From Alphaproteobacteria bacterium (GTDB taxonomy: Bacteria > Pseudomonadota > Alphaproteobacteria > Micavibrionales > UBA2020): a stretch of 20,027 nt of DNA. Where the stretch lies: assembly GCA_029266795.1 (NCBI GenBank), contig JAQSWE010000010.1:1-20027 (forward strand), in the 5' to 3' direction. Made by a program: the position numbers and the translations under genes. Shown here in pieces: positions 7,201 to 13,034 of the stretch (position 1 is its first letter; each line of letters opens with the position of its first letter). The notes under the pieces were generated by a model. It was given only the letters and a program-made list of their open reading frames with translations. It had not been told where the DNA came from and did no database searches.

Positions 7201-8280
7201 GGCCACCGTGTAGAAGGAACGACTGCGCTGCCGTCGGATGTCATGGAGTTCAGCATCAATGTGCTGGGCGATACGGCGCATCTGTCATGGGACGCGGTAA
7301 GCGATCTTGACCTTGGCGGCTATAACTTACGCTTTTCCCCGCAGGCGGGTGCGAACTGGAGCGGCGCGGTCGATATTATCGCCAGCATCCCGCGCGATGC
7401 GACAGCGGCGACCGTGCCGGCGGCGGCGGGGACGTATCTGCTGAAAGCGGTCGATGTGGGCGGGCGCATGAGCGCGCATGCGGCGGTTGCGGCGACCGGT
7501 GTGAGCGGCGCAGGGCAGAACGCGATATTCACCGTCACGGAAAACCCGGATTTTGCGGGTGTCAAAACGAATGCCGCCACCAGCGCTGGCGCGCTGCAAT
7601 TGTCGGGGCGCGACAGCATCGACGACTGGGCGGATTTTGATACCGTAGAGAACATCGATATCGGCGAGCAAGGCCTGTGCGACACCGGCATGTATGAATT
7701 CGCCGGTACGGTCGACCTTGGCGCTGTTTATACCTCCCGCCTGACGGCCCGCATGGCGGTTGCCGGTATCGACCTGAATGCGGGTGTGGACAGCTGGGGC
7801 AATTTTGATGACATCGAAACCATGGACGACGACATCGACCCGTCGCAATGGTCGCTACAATTGCAGCTGCGCCATACGCCCGACAATCCGGATGTCTCGC
7901 CCGTCTGGTCGGACTGGATACCCTTCGTCGTCGGCGACTATACGGCGCGGGGGTTTGAATTCCGTGTGCTGCTGGACGCGGCGGCGGCGAATATCACGCC
8001 GTCGATATCGCAGCTGAGCGTCGATATCGACATGCCCGACCGCATTTACAGCGGACGCAGTGTGACGGCGGAGGCGGCGGGCTTGACCGTTGCCTTCGCG
8101 CGTGCCTTCCGCGATACGCCCGCCATCACCGTGACGCCGCGCGATATGGGCACGGGCGAATATTACACGATCACCGCACAAAGCCCGGGCGGCTTCACCA
8201 TCCGCTTCTTCAGCGCGGGGGGCGCAGGCATCGCGCGCAGCTTCGATTACCTCGCGCGCGGCTACGGCGAACAAACCTGA
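4246..8280 (+). CDS. Tail tip / host-specificity protein (lambda I-J-like fusion)
   Basis: The protein has 1344 residues. Residues 1-75 look like the ubiquitin-like fold of lambda gpI (NVTLAPHPF..., AVPMGGGG). Residues about 85-145 are Ala/Leu/Gly-rich and could insert in a membrane. Then come the tip-attachment core (LFIQGAQNRAQPFGRVPRVLGRH to about 330), a Phage-tail_3-like region near 520-690 (LNGLIDRFNGVVSSI, MLHSIAATGRASP, ADDLPSGLRV-type segment), and an Fn3-like domain at about 996-1085 (HLSWDAVSDLDLGGYNLRF). The last 70 residues (from about 1275, VAFARAFRDTPAITVTPRD to FDYLARGYG) resemble the H-type-lectin-like end of many tip proteins and probably bind the receptor. Tip proteins of this kind plug the tube and select the target cell. 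No TIM-barrel domain like that of RcGTA gp15 is evident. It lies three bases after the peptidase gene. Confidence 0.9.
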   Translation: MTDINVTLAPHPFAAERITAQFPAGATVADIAAGMSGGLRGAFLHAWLDGHYIPRENWPHLRPKAGTVLTIRAVPMGGGGSKNPLRTILSLALTAVMPQLGAGLLGAFGAAAGSITGKLLTTGLSLVGKLALNALAPPGRPRLSSQKESPTLFIQGAQNRAQPFGRVPRVLGRHRFVPPFGALPYTETVGSDQYLRLLFVWGYGPLKITDLKIGETPLSSFEGVEIETREGYPDDAPLTLYSNSVLQNDLGAAATQATGYITRTTEADADEIGVDITLPRGLVKFGGGGGRLPASVRIEVQYALAGTNSWSAGSEDFTGHAARELALGVKPAPYRTKDGSSVAMRVDRVVLDAASAALSIIRGTVFRIGVDDGEAEVPAIPANKIPLARIARRSDGSDIIAPEDITDERDPTIFGVNFETENDFAVTADAEANKLNIAAGGLQFPGIEITGKQTSALRETVTFKVPKGQYDVRVRRMTADADDSNRIFDETVWTALRTIRYAYPVRMPNLAMTALRIKATGQLNGLIDRFNGVVSSILPDWDGENWVVQETANPAALFRHVLQGSANARPLSDSRLDLPRLQEWHEACAAAGRSFNMVVDYDISVREMLHSIAATGRASPTLLDGKWGVVEDRAQSVPIQHFTPRNSYGFEGRKEFDDLPSGLRVRFINRAKGWLQDERLVYDDGYDETNTQAYESLELPGVTDAQQAWRDGRYHIATARLRPETYSFSCDIEHIVCTRGDLIRFSHDVPLFGLMTGRVKSVLTDGANTIGVVLDAIVSMESGKTYAIRFRRADGATMVTTVQTVAGNTKELLFVSPVADRPAADDLAMFGEAGLESVELVVKAIVPQRDLSARITCVDAAPGVHAADTGSIPAFNSHVTVPAELQRPPVPVLNEIQSGEEALIRNTDGSLQTRILITLQAPPRSGLTPQVLIRARDETGFRPAEIAAQAGGRISVTDVAEGETYDLQIRYATTAGYVSEALLISGHRVEGTTALPSDVMEFSINVLGDTAHLSWDAVSDLDLGGYNLRFSPQAGANWSGAVDIIASIPRDATAATVPAAAGTYLLKAVDVGGRMSAHAAVAATGVSGAGQNAIFTVTENPDFAGVKTNAATSAGALQLSGRDSIDDWADFDTVENIDIGEQGLCDTGMYEFAGTVDLGAVYTSRLTARMAVAGIDLNAGVDSWGNFDDIETMDDDIDPSQWSLQLQLRHTPDNPDVSPVWSDWIPFVVGDYTARGFEFRVLLDAAAANITPSISQLSVDIDMPDRIYSGRSVTAEAAGLTVAFARAFRDTPAITVTPRDMGTGEYYTITAQSPGGFTIRFFSAGGAGIARSFDYLARGYGEQT

Positions 8281-8307
8281 CAACCACATTCACGAAAAGG
8301 AAACCAC

Positions 8308-9630
8308 ATGTCACAGGCAAGCCCGACCATCGGCGCCAATAAGACCGGCCTCACCTATCGGCAGGAAGACAATGACGGCAAGAAAGCCCTGCTGTCGCAC
8401 CACAAGGGATCGACCGCCCCCGATTATGCGGAGGCGGGTGCCATCTGGCTCGATGATTCAGCGACGCCCTGGCTTTTGAAACTGCATGACGGCGCGGACT
8501 GGATTGCGCTCGGCAGCATCAATGCGTCATCCAACGCGTTCCAGCCTTACCATGGCACTGCCGCGCTGAAATACCTCAATTATGCGGCGGATACGGGCGC
8601 GGCGAATGCCTATGCCGTGGCCCCCGTGCCAGCGATTTCTGCCTATGCGGCGGGGCAGGTCGTGGTTTTGAAGCCCGCGAATGCCGCGACGGGGGCGAGC
8701 ACGATCAACGTGAACGCGCTCGGCACAAAAGCGATCAAGATGCAGGACGGCAGCGATACGCCAGCCAATGCGATGGTAGCGGGCGGTGTGTTCGTACTTG
8801 TCTATGATGGCACGAATTTTATCCTGACCAACCCTGCCATCACCGGCAATTACCTGCTGGCGCGGGGAACGGCGGTGGCATCCGCCGCAACAACCGATAT
8901 CGGTGCGGCGAACAGCGATTATGTCGAGATCAGCGGCACGACGACCATCACCAGCCTCGGCACATCGACGGGGCGCAACCATGTCTGGGTGAAATTCCAA
9001 TCCGTGCTGACGCTGACGCATAACGCAACCTCGCTGATTTTACCAAGCGGGGCGAATATCACGACGGATACAGGCGATGTGGCGGAATTCGTGCGCGTAT
9101 CGGGCGGCAACTGGCAATGCCTTGCCTATCACCCTGCATCGGGCAAGCCAGTCGCGGCGCTGGCACGTTTGGATATGCCCGTCGGCGCGGTCGTCCAGTC
9201 GGTGGCGGCGAGTTATACCGCCAATGCCGACCTGTCGACCACCATCCCGAGCGACGATACCATCCCGCAAAACACCGAAGGATCGGAAATCGTGACGGTT
9301 TCGATTACGCCCACATCCGCATCCAGCACGATCGAGGTCGAGTTCCGTGCGATTGGGGCGGCGGCTGGCACTGTCAGCATCATTGCCGCCCTGTTCAAGG
9401 ATTCCGGCGCCAGCGCGCTGGCGGCGAGCGCGGGTGTCGCGGGCAGCATCAGCCTGCCGGGGCCGATCGGGCTGATCTATCAGGAAAGCGCGGGTTCAAC
9501 ATCGGCCCGCACCTACAAAATCCGCGTCGGCGCGAATAGCGGCAGCTGCCGCCTGAACGGCACGACATCGTCGCGGCTCTATGGCGGGGCATCCGCCGCA
9601 ACGCTGGTCGTGCGCGAAATCAAGGGATAA
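8308..9630 (+). CDS. Tail fibre / receptor-binding protein
   Basis: The protein has 440 residues. The N-terminal part carries the common fibre motif AGAIWLDDSATPWLLKLHDGADWIALGSINA (about residues 43-73). A beta-rich shaft follows at about 90-180 (AADTGAANAYAVAPVPA, GQVVVLKPANAATGASTINVNALG), a repeat widely seen in phage fibres. The C-terminal 150 residues (VQSVAASYTANADLSTTIPSDDTIP, then VEVEFRAIG-like strands and a final LVVREIKG) resemble the trimeric C1q-like knob of many fibres. Cysteines are few and Ala/Gly/Ser/Thr are abundant. AAAAGGAAA before the ATG is a good ribosome site. It follows the tip gene by 27 bases. It probably trimerises at the tail tip and contributes to target choice. 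No enzymatic depolymerase motif is visible. Confidence 0.85.
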   Translation: MSQASPTIGANKTGLTYRQEDNDGKKALLSHHKGSTAPDYAEAGAIWLDDSATPWLLKLHDGADWIALGSINASSNAFQPYHGTAALKYLNYAADTGAANAYAVAPVPAISAYAAGQVVVLKPANAATGASTINVNALGTKAIKMQDGSDTPANAMVAGGVFVLVYDGTNFILTNPAITGNYLLARGTAVASAATTDIGAANSDYVEISGTTTITSLGTSTGRNHVWVKFQSVLTLTHNATSLILPSGANITTDTGDVAEFVRVSGGNWQCLAYHPASGKPVAALARLDMPVGAVVQSVAASYTANADLSTTIPSDDTIPQNTEGSEIVTVSITPTSASSTIEVEFRAIGAAAGTVSIIAALFKDSGASALAASAGVAGSISLPGPIGLIYQESAGSTSARTYKIRVGANSGSCRLNGTTSSRLYGGASAATLVVREIKG

Positions 9631-9644
9631 GGAAGCTTTACATC

Positions 9645-9875
9645 ATGATCGACAATACGGCCGTCGCCCTGCTGACGCTGTCGCTGACCCTGCTCGTCCA
9701 TCTGGTGACGACGGTGTGGTGGGCGGCCAGCATCACGCGGCGCATCGAATTCATCGAAAAATGGATTTCATCCAACGAACATACGGCAGAAAGGCTGGTG
9801 GCGCTTGAACAACGCATCACATCGCTGGCGGAAGGCATCAACCGCATCGAGCTTTACATGCGGGAGCGTAACTGA
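9645..9875 (+). CDS. Small membrane protein with coiled coil, lysis-module associated
   Basis: The product has 76 residues: a single hydrophobic helix at about 8-30 (LLTLSLTLLVHLVTTVWWAAS) and then a charged heptad-like helix (about 33-72: RRIEFIEKWI, RLVALEQRITSLAEGINRIEL). AAGGAAG precedes the ATG, and the stop lies one base before the start of the lysozyme gene, so the two are coupled. One N-terminal membrane helix plus a coiled coil occurs in some holins, antiholins and Rz-type proteins. Because a two-helix holin and an Rz pair follow, this may be an antiholin or an accessory holin. It matches no family I can name with confidence. Confidence 0.7.
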   Translation: MIDNTAVALLTLSLTLLVHLVTTVWWAASITRRIEFIEKWISSNEHTAERLVALEQRITSLAEGINRIELYMRERN

Positions 9876-9876
9876 C

Positions 9877-10308
9877 ATGAACACGCCCCTGTTCCTGCCG
9901 CGCGGCATCCGCAACAACAACCCCGGCAATATCCGCCTGTCCAGCGCGAAATGGCGCGGGCAGCGGAAGCTGCAGACCGACACGGCCTTCGTCGAATTTG
10001 AATCGCCGCTGCTGGGTCTGCGCGCGCTGATGATTTTGCTGCTGACCTATCACCGCAAATACGACCTCGACACCGTGCAGAGCATCATCAACCGCTACGC
10101 CCCGCCGCACGAGAATACGACTGACCATTACGCCGAGAATGTCGCAAGGCAGCTGGGTGTCACGCGGCAACAGGTGCTGGACCTGACAAAACCGGCAACG
10201 CTGGCAGGGCTCGCCCGCGCCATCGTCAACCACGAAAACGGGAAAGGCGACTGGTACGCCCCCGAATTATATGCGCAGGCCGCAAGCCTTGCGCTGGGAA
10301 AGGAATAA
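9877..10308 (+). CDS. Phage lysozyme of the PRD1 P5-like / virion muramidase family
   Basis: The product has 143 residues. It begins with the hallmark RGIRNNNPGNIRLSSAKWRGQ (residues 9-29), followed by FVEFESPLLGLRALMILLLTYHRKYDLDTVQSIINRYAPPHENTTDHYAENVARQLG. The pattern 'G-I-R-N-N-N-P-G-N-I' through 'I-I-N-R-Y-A-P-P-x-E-N-x-T' defines a family annotated as structural protein P5 or virion lysozyme, thought to cleave peptidoglycan glycan strands. There is no signal peptide, so it needs a holin or acts inside a particle. GGGAGCG eight bases before the ATG supports the start. It lies directly upstream of the holin-like and Rz/Rz1 genes and is best read as the endolysin of the module, though a particle-borne lysozyme role remains possible. 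Confidence 0.85.
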   Translation: MNTPLFLPRGIRNNNPGNIRLSSAKWRGQRKLQTDTAFVEFESPLLGLRALMILLLTYHRKYDLDTVQSIINRYAPPHENTTDHYAENVARQLGVTRQQVLDLTKPATLAGLARAIVNHENGKGDWYAPELYAQAASLALGKE

Positions 10309-10312
10309 CATC

Positions 10313-10495
10313 ATGCAAAAAATCATTACCTTCATCACCGACCGCATCAAGGAGAGATCGACATGGCTCGGCCTCATCTCCTGCGCGACCGCGCTGGGGC
10401 TTGTGCTGTCGCCAGAGCAGCAGGAAGCGATTATCGCAGCCGGCATGGCGGCGGCGGGCATTATCGGCGCCTTCACGCGGGATAAGGCATCATGA
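10313..10495 (+). CDS. Small holin candidate
   Basis: The product has 60 residues. After a short basic N-terminus (MQKIITFITDRIKERS) come two hydrophobic segments, about 18-33 (WLGLISCATALGLVLS) and about 39-55 (AIIAAGMAAAGIIGAF), joined by the short polar turn PEQQE, and a charged tail TRDKAS. Two helices with a polar turn and a charged C-terminus are typical of class II holins, which form the membrane lesion that lets endolysin reach the cell wall. GGAATAACATC precedes the ATG at 10313; a longer in-frame ATG at 10271 lies inside the lysozyme gene and has no ribosome site. The stop overlaps the next start (ATGA). Its place between lysozyme and spanins supports the call. Confidence 0.75.
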   Translation: MQKIITFITDRIKERSTWLGLISCATALGLVLSPEQQEAIIAAGMAAAGIIGAFTRDKAS

Positions 10496-10695
10496 GCGCG
10501 CTGTGGCTGGTTTTACTGGGGTCCGGAGCACTGGGTCTCGCCTGTTTCATCGCCTATCACGCGGGCAGATCGGATCAGAAGGTAAAGGAGTTGGAGCATG
10601 ACAAGACAAGCGTCGAGAAAGCGGCTGGCATCCGCGACCGCCTGCGCCGCGATGCTGGCTATGCTGAGCGCCTGCGCGCCCGCTTCACGCGGTGA
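10492..10695 (+). CDS. Rz-like inner-membrane spanin subunit
   Basis: The product has 67 residues: an N-terminal membrane helix (about 3-22, LWLVLLGSGALGLACFIAYHAG) and then a charged helical segment (about 25-65) rich in Lys, Glu, Asp and Arg and ending RLRARFTR. This is the topology of an i-spanin: an N-in inner-membrane anchor with a periplasmic coiled coil that meets Rz1 to disrupt the outer membrane. It is shorter than lambda Rz (153 residues) but close to the compact versions in alphaproteobacterial phages. It starts inside the holin stop codon and its second half overlaps the lipoprotein gene in another frame, the classic Rz/Rz1 arrangement. Homology is not visible beyond topology. Confidence 0.75.
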   Translation: MSALWLVLLGSGALGLACFIAYHAGRSDQKVKELEHDKTSVEKAAGIRDRLRRDAGYAERLRARFTR

Positions 10696-10804
10696 TTTTT
10701 GTGAAATCTATAAACCGGTCTATACGGCGTCATCCGACACCGAGGAAACAAAGGCCATGACGGACAACAACAACGCCGTCTGGCTGGAGCTGTGCAGCCC
10801 CTAA
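10598..10804 (+). CDS. Rz1-like outer-membrane spanin lipoprotein, overlapping Rz
   Basis: The product has 68 residues, read in the +1 frame relative to Rz, with its first 98 bases inside the Rz gene. It has a basic N-terminus (RQASRKR), a short hydrophobic stretch and a lipobox L23-S24-A25-C26, so it should be acylated on C26 and sorted to the outer membrane. The mature part follows a pattern known from alphaproteobacterial prophages: FCEIYKPVYTASSDTEETKAMTDNNNAVWLELC, matching 'FC....P.Y.S..D......I..hN......C'. The two cysteines at its ends may form a disulfide. AAAGGAG before the ATG supports the start. It ends the module, with its stop three bases from the convergent ankyrin gene and no terminator visible between them. 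Confidence 0.85.
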   Translation: MTRQASRKRLASATACAAMLAMLSACAPASRGDFCEIYKPVYTASSDTEETKAMTDNNNAVWLELCSP

Positions 10805-10807
10805 CGC

Positions 10808-11422
10808 TTACGCCGCAAAACGAGCATGGTGTTCCATCACCTTCAGCAGGACCGATTCCAGCTGCTTGTGGTTGCCGCGGGCGGCGGCGTCGCGGGCAGT
10901 TTTGCCCTGCTTGTCTTCGGTCAGCGTCTGGATGCCGGCGGCGATCAGCAGGCCCGCCATCTTCATGTCGCCGCGCAGTGCAGTGATGTGAAGAAGCGTC
11001 TGGCCGTTGAGCGCGTCGGCGACATTCACGTTCGCGCCTTTTTCGAGCAGGTATTTCGCAACATCGAAATGCCCGCGCGTGACGGCGAACCAGAGCGCGG
11101 TGTAGCCGAAGGGGTGAACGGGTGCGTCTTTCACCGCGCCCATCGCGACGAGGAATTGCACCATGTCGAGCTTGCCGAAGAAAGCAGCCTCGTGCAGGGG
11201 GCGACGGCCTTCGTCGTCGGGGGCATCGATCTCGCCGCCCTTGTCCATGATGACTTCTGCGGAGAGGACATCGCCTTCGCGCGCGAGTTCGTGCATGAAG
11301 CTCTTGCCGACGACCGGCAGGGGCTGTTCAGCCGTATCGCGGTTGATATGCGCTGTAAAGTTCGTGGTACCCAAGTTGAAGTTATACGCGAGCAAGTCGG
11401 TATTCATTGCGGGTGCAGTCAT
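10808..11422 (-). CDS. Ankyrin-repeat protein
   Basis: The protein has 204 residues from an ATG at 11422, preceded by GTGAG eight bases away. A longer frame to 11464 exists, but its start has no ribosome site. There is no signal peptide. About residues 65-190 hold four ankyrin repeats: EGRRPLHEAAFFGKLDMVQFLVAMGA, FGYTALWFAVTRGHFDVAKYLLEKGANV, NGQTLLHITALRGDMKMAGLLIAAGI and QGKTARDAAARGNHKQLESVLL. The first 60 residues are non-repeat. Ankyrin arrays bind proteins; no enzymatic domain is attached. It converges on the lysis genes with a three-base gap. Whether it belongs functionally to the tail module or is a neighbouring host gene is unclear. The orientation and the similar ankyrin genes further right favour a host gene. 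Confidence 0.9.
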   Translation of the reverse strand: MTAPAMNTDLLAYNFNLGTTNFTAHINRDTAEQPLPVVGKSFMHELAREGDVLSAEVIMDKGGEIDAPDDEGRRPLHEAAFFGKLDMVQFLVAMGAVKDAPVHPFGYTALWFAVTRGHFDVAKYLLEKGANVNVADALNGQTLLHITALRGDMKMAGLLIAAGIQTLTEDKQGKTARDAAARGNHKQLESVLLKVMEHHARFAA

Positions 11423-11528
11423 AAGTGTACTCACTTTCGTTAAACGGGAACAAAGTGGCGGCACTAGATCTTGTGGATAAGTTTACTATAGCGTACTAGA
11501 TGATGGGAAAACGCAAAATCTTTGCTGC

Positions 11529-11542
11529 AAGTTCCGGAACTT
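11529..11542. promoter_or_regulatory. Perfect 14-base palindrome, possible operator
   Basis: AAGTTCCGGAACTT is its own reverse complement. It lies about 107 bases upstream of the ankyrin start and 234 bases upstream of the M48 start. No stable RNA hairpin with a loop can form from so tight a palindrome, so a dimeric protein binding site is the better reading. The regulator is unknown. Confidence 0.35.
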
Positions 11543-11712
11543 AACACCATTCAGGCACGTGCTGAAAAACGCCGGAAAAAAACTGAATCCTTTCCATGCA
11601 CTTCGCGCCTTTCCTTCAATTAAAATGACATCACCTGTTAATAAACTTTTTTTACACCTCATTTTCCAGAGCGTGAAAATATTTGAGCGGGTCAACTAAA
11701 AAGCCCGCGGGT

Positions 11713-11740
11713 TTGACAATCCGTGCAGTCTTGATAGGCT
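11713..11740 (+). promoter_or_regulatory. Candidate promoter of the M48 peptidase gene
   Basis: TTGACA (11713-11718) is a consensus -35 box. TAGGCT (11735-11740), 16 bases later, keeps the TA and final T of a -10 box. The start codon lies 35 bases downstream of the -10 element. Confidence 0.5.
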
Positions 11741-11775
11741 TTCTGTCGAGCTTCAAGCGACAGCAGGAGACGACG

Positions 11776-12939
11776 ATGGCAGATGCAATCCCCTCCCCCT
11801 TTGTTGACGAAAAGACCGGCGCGATCCGCCAGTTCCAGACGCTGCCCGAAAAGATAAAAGGCGAGTACCTGCCGGATGCCGGGCATATCGGCATTCTGGG
11901 CGTCAAGCTGGCGATGCTCGCGCCGATGATCGGCGGCATGGTGGTGGCGGCACCGGTCGCGCTGGGTTTCTGGGCGCTGTCGCGGTTGGGCGTCACCAAG
12001 GCCGTCGACATGGTGCATGAAAAGCTGCTGCTGAAACACAAAAGCGGCGATTTCCAGGAATTCGATTTCACGAACCCGAAAGACCGCAACGCGTTTCAGG
12101 TGAAATTCGGCGCGGAGCATCCGACATTTGTGGACGAATACCTGCATCTGGCGAAGGCCGCGAACCTGCAACAGGTGCCGAAGGTCTTCGTGATCGAGCA
12201 GTTCTTTAAGAAAGAAGGCCGCGCGACGCTGGGCGGGCTTGTCTCCGATTATATGGCCGGCACGACGACGCGTCCCTCCGGCAAAGACCCCGTCATCATG
12301 CTGGGCAAAGGCGCGCTGAAGGAGCTGGATGCAGGCGAGCTGCGCGCGGTGGTGGCGCATGAAATGACCCATGTGGCGCTCGACCACCCCAAGAACGGCG
12401 TGAAATGGCTGGCGCGGATGCCGCTGAACGGCATTATCAATGCCAGCCTGATCGTTGCGGCCATCGCAGGACCGCTGCCGCTGCTGCCCGTGATTGGCGT
12501 TGTCATCGCGAGCAATGTTGTGGGACGCGCGCTGAAATCGATCAAATCGCGCCATCAGGAAGAAATGTGCGACCGCGGCGCGGCATTAATGACCGGCGGC
12601 ACGGGTGATTTGACAACCGCACTCACCAAGATCAAGACCGCGATGGTCAAGATGAAGCGCATCGAGACGGAATACCAATACCGGTCACAAGGGCTGGAGC
12701 CGCCGAAGCCCGCCGAAACATCCTGGCTGAACCGCTTCATCAACGCATCCCACCCGTCGAATGAACGGCGCGATACGCTGCTCAAGGACTTCGAAAAAGA
12801 AAACCCGCAATATGCCGCGCAGAAGCGCGGATTCTTCGCGACGCAGTTCAACAAGGCGGCGGCGCGCCTTGCGCCCCCCGCACAAAAACTGGTGTCGTCT
12901 TTCGTGCAACGCTTTGCGAGCAACAGCCTCGCCGCCTGA
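11776..12939 (+). CDS. M48-family zinc metalloprotease, membrane-bound (HtpX-like)
   Basis: The protein has 387 residues. The zinc motif is H195-E196-M-T-H199 in VVAHEMTHVALDHPK, and the third ligand is E262 in HQEEMCDRGAAL, with D266 in the family's E-x-x-x-D position. Hydrophobic segments lie at about 45-70 (LAMLAPMIGGMVVAAPVALGFWAL) and 219-250 (INASLIVAAIAGPLPLLPVIGVVIAS), the second just after the HExxH helix as in HtpX. M48 membrane proteases act in membrane-protein quality control. The N-terminal 40 residues and the C-terminal 60, which are Lys/Ala-rich, are not typical of E. coli HtpX, so I do not use that symbol. AGGAGA before ATG 11776 supports the start; the frame is open back to 11683, but without a ribosome site. 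It stands alone, with its own promoter candidate. Confidence 0.9.
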   Translation: MADAIPSPFVDEKTGAIRQFQTLPEKIKGEYLPDAGHIGILGVKLAMLAPMIGGMVVAAPVALGFWALSRLGVTKAVDMVHEKLLLKHKSGDFQEFDFTNPKDRNAFQVKFGAEHPTFVDEYLHLAKAANLQQVPKVFVIEQFFKKEGRATLGGLVSDYMAGTTTRPSGKDPVIMLGKGALKELDAGELRAVVAHEMTHVALDHPKNGVKWLARMPLNGIINASLIVAAIAGPLPLLPVIGVVIASNVVGRALKSIKSRHQEEMCDRGAALMTGGTGDLTTALTKIKTAMVKMKRIETEYQYRSQGLEPPKPAETSWLNRFINASHPSNERRDTLLKDFEKENPQYAAQKRGFFATQFNKAAARLAPPAQKLVSSFVQRFASNSLAA

Positions 12940-12948
12940 CGGCGCTGG

Positions 12949-12978
12949 TTGACAGCGGCAAGCAGACGTGGCGACAAT
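12949..12978 (+). promoter_or_regulatory. Candidate promoter of the diguanylate cyclase gene
   Basis: TTGACA (12949-12954) and GACAAT (12973-12978) are 18 bases apart in the 95-base gap before the cyclase gene. The -35 is perfect and the -10 matches four of six positions. The start codon is 56 bases downstream of the -10. Confidence 0.55.
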
Positions 12979-13034
12979 ACCCTGTTGCGGCCATCTTGGC
13001 CGCGACCGACCCATTCTAGCGGGGACCCGCCTCC

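Larger units (their letters stand above)
823..10804 (+). mobile_element. Tail-and-lysis module (tailocin-like, split-GTA or prophage remnant)
   Basis: Sixteen plus-strand genes run from a DUF3168 tail terminator to an Rz1-like spanin. Gene order follows the distal half of siphophage and GTA structural clusters and then a lysis set. Gaps are a few bases or ATGA overlaps, except around one extra gene at 3473-3748. No terminase, portal, protease, capsid, head-tail adaptor, replication gene, repressor or integrase is present, and both flanks (Sel1 gene left, ankyrin gene right) look like host genes on the opposite strand. I see no att-like direct repeat at the two ends. A tail plus lysis set without a head is the layout of F-type pyocins. 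Alternatives are a GTA whose head genes are elsewhere, or a half-deleted prophage. The intact frames argue against old decay, but the tape-measure gene is drastically short. Confidence 0.8.
11423..11775. other. 353-base divergent intergenic region
   Basis: This region separates the minus-strand ankyrin gene from the plus-strand M48 gene and is more AT-rich than its flanks. It holds a TATAGT (minus strand, at 11484-11489) that may be the ankyrin -10 element, a perfect 14-base palindrome (11529-11542), a T run at 11647-11653 and the M48 promoter candidate. I see no reading frame with a ribosome site and no convincing RNA gene. Confidence 0.6.

Noticed and set aside
6532..7281. Minus-strand frame of 249 codons inside the tip-protein gene
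   Set aside because: No ribosome site and Arg/His-rich composition typical of antisense frames of GC-rich genes.
10271..10312. Upstream in-frame start for the holin candidate
   Set aside because: It lies inside the lysozyme gene with no ribosome site and would add a charged segment untypical for holins; the ATG at 10313 has a good ribosome site.
11692..12555. Minus-strand frame of 287 codons opposite the M48 gene
   Set aside because: His/Arg/Gln-rich antisense shadow; the plus strand encodes HEMTH and the third zinc ligand.
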